This document shows, piece after piece, positions 23,907 to 27,910 of a DNA stretch of 27,910 nt. Position numbers and translations under genes: made by a program. The notes beneath the pieces are model-generated. The model made no database searches, was not told the DNA's origin, and worked only from the letters and a program-made list of their open reading frames with translations. Numbering within the stretch: the first letter of the stretch is position 1; every line of letters begins with the position of its first letter. The stretch lies in IMG/VR virus record IMGVR_UViG_3300037049_000012, positions 1 through 27,910 of that record. One strand, given 5' to 3'. Origin of the DNA: a virus.

Positions 23907-24486
23907 GGATATCCTCGCTTTCTGCCGCTACCGGCATTACCGGAACGGCCCGCGACTTGACCGGGATTGCCGGTGCGGTCGCCGGCGCTGCTTCCACCTG
24001 CGCTATTTCCACCTGCGGCGGATTCCTAAGCGGAGAAGTGGACGTAACGCGCCCGGAGCCGTCTGAGGCCATATAAACTATTTGGATTACTTTTTGCTCT
24101 TTTATGAATGTGGAGTTTGCGGTAGCGGGAATATCCACGAACATTTTGTGGTATTTACCGAGGAGATCCAGGGCGCGATTGCGGTCCGCATGAAACGGCG
24201 CGGTGCGGGCGATGCGGGATAATTCAACCAACACCTCATCCTTTGACATGATGGACTTATCTGCCAGGCGATTCTGAATGTCGAGAATTCTAGAACGGAT
24301 GTCCTCGTTCGCCATGAGTTCCGCTGCGGATGCTTTGGCTTTTATTTCAGGAAATTTTTGGGCGGATACTTTGGAGAGGTGAGAATTCTTGAACGCGTCT
24401 ACGGCATTTCCGTGACGTGCAAATTCCAGACAGAACAATTCTTGTTCTGGCGAGAGATGGGGCCTTGCTGAATCTGTATTAACCAT
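23887..24486 (-). CDS. terS: Terminase small subunit
   Basis: A 199-residue protein beginning LSPEQELFCLEFARHGNAVD after a short leader. The pattern LSPEQELFCLEFARHGNAVDAF, followed by an Ala/Lys helix and EDIRSRILDIQNRLAD, matches DNA-recognition helices of phage small terminases (Terminase_2 style). The C-terminal third is Ala/Pro/Val-rich and likely disordered. It is the first gene of the leftward operon, and its ATG has GGAGAAC at a suitable distance from a promoter candidate. It overlaps the large subunit by 20 bases. It should select the packaging site, perhaps in the adjacent repeat region. Confidence 0.8.
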   Translation of the reverse strand: MVNTDSARPHLSPEQELFCLEFARHGNAVDAFKNSHLSKVSAQKFPEIKAKASAAELMANEDIRSRILDIQNRLADKSIMSKDEVLVELSRIARTAPFHADRNRALDLLGKYHKMFVDIPATANSTFIKEQKVIQIVYMASDGSGRVTSTSPLRNPPQVEIAQVEAAPATAPAIPVKSRAVPVMPVAAESEDILGDLDN

Positions 24487-24518
24487 GGCTGTTCTCCAGT
24501 GAGCGCCACGATAAAAAA

Positions 24519-24547
24519 TTTATAACAGAACGGATGATAAAAAGCAA
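24519..24547 (-). promoter_or_regulatory. Putative promoter of the leftward late operon
   Basis: On the minus strand TTGCTT and TATAAA are 17 bases apart, and TG one base before TATAAA makes an extended -10 element (TGTTATAAA). Transcription would start about 25 bases before the small-terminase ATG, and the operon reads away without another clear promoter. The -35 box is a weak match (three of six), so the extended -10 may compensate or a phage factor may be needed. Confidence 0.5.
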
Positions 24548-24570
24548 TGTTATTATGCATGGATTATTTT

Positions 24571-24683
24571 TGAGGAAAAAATTTTGTTAAGAAATGCTAC
24601 GCGTTGTCAGTCCTATCTGAGGAAAAATTTAAGAAAAGATCTTTTCTTATCGCTATGCGTTGTCAGTCCTATTTGGGGAAAAA
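24571..24683. repeat. Imperfect tandem repeats with central palindrome
   Basis: Two tandem units (24571-24617 and 24618-24673) and the start of a third (24674-24683) each begin TGAGGAAAAA (third: TGGGGAAAAA). The first two end GCGTTGTCAGTCCTAT plus one base. The second unit has about nine extra bases that create the perfect palindrome AAGAAAAGATCTTTTCTT at 24631-24648. No gene is found here. Location just upstream of the small terminase fits a packaging recognition site or an operator; no test is possible by eye. Confidence 0.6.
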
Positions 24684-24725
24684 TTGCTGCGGAAGGGGGA
24701 TCAAGAATCTCCGCCTCCGCTTTGG

Positions 24726-24743
24726 GGGGTAGATACGTACCCC
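24726..24743. repeat. GGGGTA/TACCCC inverted repeat
   Basis: GGGGTA at 24726-24731 and TACCCC at 24738-24743 pair across a six-base loop inside a G/C-rich run (GGGGGG and CCCTCCCCC). It is in the non-coding control region and has no gene. It may be a protein-binding site or simply part of the GC-rich block. Confidence 0.4.
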
Positions 24744-24818
24744 TCCCCCGCCTAGCCTCATCGCATACAGTCAAGCCAATACGCAAAAGCAATGCCCGCC
24801 GGGGCCGCCGTGGTTGGT

Positions 24819-24894
24819 CGGACGCGCCAGCGGGCGCGCGCCGCTGGCGCGGCTGGCCTTGGCATCGGACGGGCACGGCGGACGCGCCAGCGGG
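24819..24894. repeat. GC-rich island with direct repeat and strong hairpin
   Basis: The 16-base CGGACGCGCCAGCGGG occurs at 24819-24834 and 24879-24894. Within the first copy, GCGCCAGCGG (24824-24833) pairs with CCGCTGGCGC (24841-24850) across a seven-base loop to give a perfect 10-bp stem. The block stands out against the AT-rich surroundings. No plausible gene is present; open frames there are of odd composition (Arg/Ala/Gly repeats). A structural site or an inserted fragment are both possible. Confidence 0.55.
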
Positions 24895-24897
24895 CCT

Positions 24898-24971
24898 AAA
24901 AAGGGCCTAAAAAGAGCATAGAAAAGGCCACAAAAAAGACCCCAAAAAGGCCACAAAAACGGCCGAAAAAA
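24898..24971. promoter_or_regulatory. Phased A-tract array, probable curved DNA
   Basis: Seven A-tracts of 4-6 bases start at 24898, 24909, 24922, 24932, 24944, 24955 and 24966, with spacings of 11, 13, 10, 12, 11 and 11 bases, separated by GGCC-type blocks. This near-helical phasing is the known recipe for intrinsically bent DNA, common at replication origins and promoters. It lies between the GC-rich island and the TGTAACA motifs. Bending is inferred from sequence only. Confidence 0.55.
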
Positions 24972-25016
24972 CCAGTGCGGGACGGGTTAATCAGGATTAG
25001 CAAAAATTAATCGTTA

Positions 25017-25283
25017 CGTTACAATTACATGGTAACGTTAAAAACCCGTTTTTTGTAACAGATGTTTAACCCTTTTATTTCCATATACTTATATTAGTTG
25101 TAACAGTGTAACAATAGGAAGGGCTTATTCGCTGTGGGAGTTAGACTTATTAATTATAGCAAAACACGTGTTACACCTGTTACACGTGTTACAAAACGCG
25201 CGAAGTCGACACAATGCAAAGTTTAACGCCGTCCGGCATTCCTTTATATATCCGAGCACCTGAAATTTTTTCATTTTGTAACA
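25017..25283. promoter_or_regulatory. Cluster of TGTAACA/TGTTACA sites
   Basis: Exact TGTAACA occurs at 25054, 25099, 25107 and 25277. Its reverse complement TGTTACA occurs at 25169, 25178 and 25187, the last three on a nine-base pitch. CGTTACA at 25017 and GGTAACG at 25031 are near matches. This is an operator or iteron-like arrangement in the AT-rich part of the divergent control region, 60-320 bases upstream of the early promoter. A repressor, an initiator protein or a host regulator may bind. No gene lies in 24487-25427. Confidence 0.55.
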
Positions 25284-25341
25284 GCACCAAATAACTACCT
25301 TTTTATTAACATTTGCGAAAAAATTATTTTTCTTTTTCCTA

Positions 25342-25370
25342 TTGCACTACTCCGAGCGCGGGTGTATAAT
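25342..25370 (+). promoter_or_regulatory. Strong sigma70-type promoter for the rightward genes
   Basis: TTGCAC at 25342-25347 and a perfect TATAAT at 25365-25370 are spaced by 17 bases. Transcription would begin near 25377 and give a leader of ~50 bases before the first ATG at 25428. It is the best promoter match in the window and lies downstream of the TGTAACA cluster, so it is likely the regulated early promoter. Confidence 0.7.
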
Positions 25371-25427
25371 CCCTAATAACGGATAGTATTGCAAAGTAAA
25401 AAACGAAGTTAACCGGGAGAAAAAAAC

Positions 25428-25679
25428 ATGAAAAGCGAAAAAATGAACGAAAAAATACCGAATAAAAACGCGATTCTATGGACGAAAAAAAACGTACAAT
25501 TTCGAGTACGTGAATTTTGTAAAAACCCGAGCGCGGATAATTATTCGGGGCTTGAATTTTCAATGCTAGTTTATCAAGAATGCGTCAAAACTGGCGCGTC
25601 GATCGGAATGGCACAAATGTCCGCCGAAACTTTTATTCGCCGCCGAAACACGCACGCGGTTATCGGGCTTTTAGCATAG
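25428..25679 (+). CDS. Hypothetical early protein
   Basis: An 83-residue basic protein, Lys/Asn-rich at the N-terminus (MKSEKMNEKIPNKNAILWTK), then a mostly helical part (GLEFSMLVYQECVKTGASIG) and RRRN near the end. It is the first gene after the strong promoter, with GGGAG nine bases before the ATG. It has no recognised domain, membrane segment or Cys pair. Small first genes of this kind often encode host-takeover or regulatory proteins, but nothing here shows it. Confidence 0.5.
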   Translation: MKSEKMNEKIPNKNAILWTKKNVQFRVREFCKNPSADNYSGLEFSMLVYQECVKTGASIGMAQMSAETFIRRRNTHAVIGLLA

Positions 25680-25688
25680 CGTAAACAT

Positions 25689-25717
25689 TAACCGGCCGCC
25701 GCTGGCCATAGCGGTTA
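25689..25717. repeat. Intergenic hairpin
   Basis: TAACCG (25689) and CGGTTA (25712-25717) pair across a GC-rich loop; CCGCT and AGCGG inside offer a competing stem. The loop has CGCTGGCCA, also found in the hairpin at 26875-26902. No T-run follows, so it is more likely an RNA processing or stability element than a terminator. Confidence 0.4.
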
Positions 25718-25747
25718 GCGGAGGTCAATATAAAAGGAAAAAACATC

Positions 25748-26023
25748 ATGAACGCATACCAAAGAGAATTACAACGGCTTCGCCCGGACGACGAAATACA
25801 AAGCATGGAAGCGGATCCGCGGGACCTCGGTTATTCCTTTATTATGACGGCTGACCATGGGTATTTAGTCGTTCCGCGAACGGATAAAAACTATCCACTA
25901 GCGCGAAAAATAGTGTCTTATGGTTTTGTCGGCGCGCTGGCCGTGTACTTAGAGGAGGACGCCGAAGCGCCGCAGTTTATAGACGCGGTAAAACGGGAGT
26001 TATTAGGGGTACATGCAAGTTAA
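25748..26023 (+). CDS. Hypothetical early protein
   Basis: A 91-residue acidic protein with QRELQRLRPDDEIQSMEAD, then a compact section (YSFIMTADHGYLVVPRTDKN) and a helix ending FIDAVKRELLGVHAS. Ribosome site AAGGA lies nine bases before the ATG. No family is recognised. It ends 28 bases before the DUF932-type gene and is likely co-transcribed with it. Confidence 0.5.
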   Translation: MNAYQRELQRLRPDDEIQSMEADPRDLGYSFIMTADHGYLVVPRTDKNYPLARKIVSYGFVGALAVYLEEDAEAPQFIDAVKRELLGVHAS

Positions 26024-26051
26024 CCAGCAACACAAACCGGAGGAACAAAAA

Positions 26052-26870
26052 ATGTCACAATTCACAAATGCACTTGAAAGAATCAATATGCCCGTGTCGG
26101 ACGAACGGGACGCCGACGGCAAGCGGGTACTAGTGGATTATACCGGGCATACGGTGGCGCGCGTGTCCGATAGGTATGCGCTTGTCCAAAACCGGGATAT
26201 ATTCGGGCCTATCGTCGCGCACTTCGGCGAAGATAAAATAAAGCGCGTTATGGTGCAAGGCCGGGGCCGGTATGCCCACATGATGCTGGAAACGGGACGG
26301 GAGTTTTCTTTTTCCTATAATGGACAAACGGACGTTATAAAGGAAAGGCTGGTTATAGAAAACTCGTATAATCATACGCGTTCGTTCCGTTTCATGTTTG
26401 GCGCGTTCCGAATGGTGTGTAGCAATGGCCTATACACGGGGCAAGCGGTGCTGGCGATTCGCCGCATACATTCCGGACGGATAGATATCGGCGGCATTGT
26501 CCAAAACGTGCTGGATTCTTGGGAAACAAACTCGTTTGATCTCTGGCGGGACTTCCAGCGCCAGCCAATGACGTTACAAGAGGAAATAGCGCTTGCCGAA
26601 CGCTTCCAACCGTTTGATGGCGGAACGGATGAAAAGCCGAATTTATTGGCCCGCCGTTCTAATCGTTGGGTTAGCCAGTGCGCGGTAAGTGCCGTTAACA
26701 GGCCCGAGAGCGTAGATAACCAAAGAAACGCGTGGGGCCTTTTAAATGGCCTAAATCGGGGTATATCCACCGTATTGCGTACGCGCGGGGCATTGCAACG
26801 GGTAATATCGGCCAATCAGGCCGCCGAAGCGCACGTATTGCAAGCCGTCCGCGTCTCTCCGGTCGTGTGA
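26052..26870 (+). CDS. DUF932-type phage protein
   Basis: A 272-residue protein with YALVQNRDIFGPIVAHFGED, RYAHMMLETG, VIENSYNHTRSFRFMFGAFR and a section RMVCSNGLYTGQ. These segments match the DUF932 family of phage and plasmid proteins, in which a conserved Met-Val-Cys-x-Asn-Gly pattern is typical. Function is unknown in the family. I chose the start at 26052 because GGAGG lies nine bases before it; an upstream in-frame ATG at 26013 has no ribosome site. It is likely a cytoplasmic DNA-metabolism or host-interaction protein. Confidence 0.7.
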   Translation: MSQFTNALERINMPVSDERDADGKRVLVDYTGHTVARVSDRYALVQNRDIFGPIVAHFGEDKIKRVMVQGRGRYAHMMLETGREFSFSYNGQTDVIKERLVIENSYNHTRSFRFMFGAFRMVCSNGLYTGQAVLAIRRIHSGRIDIGGIVQNVLDSWETNSFDLWRDFQRQPMTLQEEIALAERFQPFDGGTDEKPNLLARRSNRWVSQCAVSAVNRPESVDNQRNAWGLLNGLNRGISTVLRTRGALQRVISANQAAEAHVLQAVRVSPVV

Positions 26871-26874
26871 CGGG

Positions 26875-26902
26875 TACCCGCTGGCCACTACGGCAGCGGG
26901 TA
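26875..26902. repeat. Intergenic hairpin
   Basis: TACCCGCTG at 26875-26883 pairs perfectly with CAGCGGGTA at 26894-26902 across a ten-base loop. It starts four bases after the DUF932-type stop and has no T-run. It shares CGCTGGCCA with the hairpin at 25689, so both may be copies of one operon-spacer element. Confidence 0.45.
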
Positions 26903-26956
26903 TTAAACACAAAGCGCGGTCCGAATGCCGCGCAGTAAACCGGAGGTAATGCAAAC

Positions 26957-27118
26957 ATGAAACAATTAGCAGAACGTGACATAAACGCGCTGCGGTATTT
27001 TGTCCGAGCGACTAATTTCGCGACGGTATTGGCGGCGCTGGCGGACGTGGCAGCGGAAGAACACGAGGACTATCTTGCCGAAGCGCTGGCGGATCTGGCG
27101 CGGAAAGGGACGGCGTAG
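26957..27118 (+). CDS. Small acidic Ala-rich protein
   Basis: A 53-residue protein beginning MKQLAERDINALRYFVRATN and ending ALADLARKGTA, mostly Ala/Glu/Leu helix. It has AAACCGGAGG 8-10 bases before its ATG. Its stop is one base before the ATG of the GP88-type gene (TAG T ATG), so the two are coupled. No function is recognised. Confidence 0.5.
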   Translation: MKQLAERDINALRYFVRATNFATVLAALADVAAEEHEDYLAEALADLARKGTA

Positions 27119-27119
27119 T

Positions 27120-27707
27120 ATGAAGTTCCTTTATTCTATAGGCAACCGCAAACTCGGAAAGGACACGTTAATATTCAATATGACAAGCGCGATGGATTGT
27201 CCAAGCAAAGCGCGCGGATTATGTAAACATCCGGGCCGATGTTATGCGCTCAAAGCGGAAAAGATGTACCCGGCATGCTTACCTTACCGGCGCCGACAAG
27301 CGTTTTACTGGCACCAAAACACGGCCGGCACCATTGCCGCGGATATTCTCGCCGCGCTAAAGCGCCATAAAGCGGTAAAATATATCAGTTTTAGCGAAAG
27401 CGGCGATTTTAAAGACCAAAAAGACGTCCGGAAACTTTACGCCGTGGCGCGAATCGTGCGCATGGCGCGTCCGGAAGGGGTAAAAGACACGCCGAAATTC
27501 TACGGGTACACGGCGCGTCGGGATTTACGCTTTACCAGTGCCCCGGATAATGTGATCGTAAACGGTTCCGGGTTCATGCTAGATAATAAATACACGGCCG
27601 TCGAGACCTACACGCCAGGCGCGTTTCGGTGTTCAGAACAAGAATGCCCGACGTGCACGGCGTGCAAGACCGGCGGCAAAAAGATAATAGAGAACCTTTA
27701 CCACTAA
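27120..27707 (+). CDS. GP88-type cysteine-rich phage protein
   Basis: A 195-residue protein beginning MKFLYSIGNRKLGKDTLIFN. Cys residues at 27, 35, 41 and 53 (with CPSKARGLC and GRCYALKAEK) and a second group at 171, 176, 179 and 182 (CX4CX2CX2C) are the visible hallmarks. Together with FSESGDFKDQ they match the actinophage Gp88-like family. Function is unknown; the eight Cys could bind zinc or an iron-sulphur cluster. The start at 27120 is chosen for coupling to the upstream gene; an earlier ATG in frame at 27000 is not credible. Confidence 0.65.
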   Translation: MKFLYSIGNRKLGKDTLIFNMTSAMDCPSKARGLCKHPGRCYALKAEKMYPACLPYRRRQAFYWHQNTAGTIAADILAALKRHKAVKYISFSESGDFKDQKDVRKLYAVARIVRMARPEGVKDTPKFYGYTARRDLRFTSAPDNVIVNGSGFMLDNKYTAVETYTPGAFRCSEQECPTCTACKTGGKKIIENLYH

Positions 27708-27722
27708 AGAAAGGCCCGAAAA

Positions 27723-27788
27723 ATGTCAACCGTTTTACTAGTCATTATCGCCGCGCATATTATCGCGGCGCTAGAGTTCAGACGCTAG
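27723..27788 (+). CDS. 21-residue membrane micropeptide
   Basis: A 21-codon ORF reading MSTVLLVIIAAHIIAALEFR followed by Arg and stop. AAAGAAAGG lies about ten bases upstream. It is a single hydrophobic helix with a short basic end and is the last gene before the terminal repeats. The twin at 368-445 has the same plan. Both are too small to prove by coding statistics. Confidence 0.4.
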   Translation: MSTVLLVIIAAHIIAALEFRR

Positions 27789-27811
27789 GCCAAGGTCAAT
27801 AAGTAAACCGA

Positions 27812-27910
27812 AGGTCGTGCGGGCGGATTTTACTGAAAACCGCAGGTCGTGCGGGCGGATTTTACTGAAAACCGCAGGTCGTGCGGGCGGATTTTACTGA
27901 AAACCGCAGG
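27812..27910. repeat. Perfect 32-bp tandem repeat at window end
   Basis: Three identical head-to-tail copies of a 32-base unit starting AGGTCGTGCGGGCGG lie at 27812, 27844 and 27876, and a fourth begins at 27908 and runs off the end. Each unit can fold as GCGGATTTT/AAAACCGC with one bulged A. There are no spacers, so it is not a CRISPR. It is likely the assembly break point or a genuine satellite-like site; copy number is unknown. Confidence 0.8.

Noticed and set aside
24584-24956. Open frames on both strands in the GC-rich control region (about 60-108 codons)
   Set aside because: They run through repeats and A-tracts, give Arg/Ala/Pro low-complexity products and have no ribosome sites.
24487-25427. 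tRNA or other structured RNA gene in the control region
   Set aside because: No cloverleaf with matching arms or TTCGA-type loop was found; hairpins are isolated and repetitive.
26130-26982. Minus-strand frames opposite the DUF932-type gene and the following spacer
   Set aside because: The plus-strand gene matches a known family and has a good start; the opposing frames are shadows.
27000-27119. Upstream ATG at 27000 for the GP88-type gene
   Set aside because: The added residues are Arg/Trp-rich and overlap the real 53-residue gene in another frame; the coupled ATG at 27120 is better.
27812-27910. CRISPR array
   Set aside because: The repeats are directly adjacent with no spacers and no cas genes are present.

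Overview
The window looks like most of the late region of a tailed phage (or prophage) with a short, podovirus-like tail, probably from an uncultured source; the host cannot be named from the sequence. The evidence is one long leftward (minus-strand) block that encodes, in transcription order, small and large terminase subunits, portal, scaffold, major capsid protein, head-tail adaptor, a very large tail fibre with an SGNH-hydrolase domain, a cluster of tiny membrane proteins of lysis type, a tail-nozzle-like protein, a second fibre-like protein, a cupin protein and three large Ala/Gly-rich candidate ejection proteins. There is no tape measure, tail tube or sheath. Most genes overlap by 1-26 bases or are separated by a few bases, with good Shine-Dalgarno sites, as in a single late operon.

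Layout. 1-445: end of a rightward region, with the tail of a SAM methyltransferase gene and a 25-residue membrane micropeptide. 435-8181 (minus): ejection and tail proteins. 8189-10015 (minus): eight tightly packed small genes, nearly all membrane proteins (holin, spanin and XhlA-like), with no recognisable endolysin. 10025-13959 (minus): SGNH tail fibre, a small AT-rich gene and an orphan coding remnant, which together suggest a recent receptor-binding module exchange. 13961-24486 (minus): head and packaging genes. 24487-25427: a 0.94 kb non-coding divergent control region holding a late promoter, an imperfect tandem repeat with a perfect palindrome, a GC-rich hairpin island, phased A-tracts, a cluster of TGTAACA/TGTTACA motifs and an early promoter with a perfect TATAAT. 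25428-27788 (plus): small unknown genes, a DUF932-type protein, a GP88-type cysteine protein and another membrane micropeptide. 27812-27910: a perfect 32-bp tandem repeat that runs off the end.

The two rightward segments at the ends share gene style: both finish with a tiny MS-hydrophobic-LE-Arg peptide. They probably belong to one early region that is interrupted by the contig ends. No replication genes are present, so the genome is incomplete or its replication module lies beyond the repeat at the right end.

The most interesting points are: (1) the large terminase reads into a different frame exactly where its last nuclease acidic motif should be, while a plausible original C-terminus lies in the -1 frame just after; (2) the tail fibre carries a Sec-type signal peptide and an SGNH domain with Asp replaced by Asn in the DxxH motif; (3) the compact membrane-protein cluster contains an overlapping TM/lipoprotein gene pair; and (4) the control region has dense ordered repeats. 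All functional names below rest on reading protein motifs by eye, with no database search.
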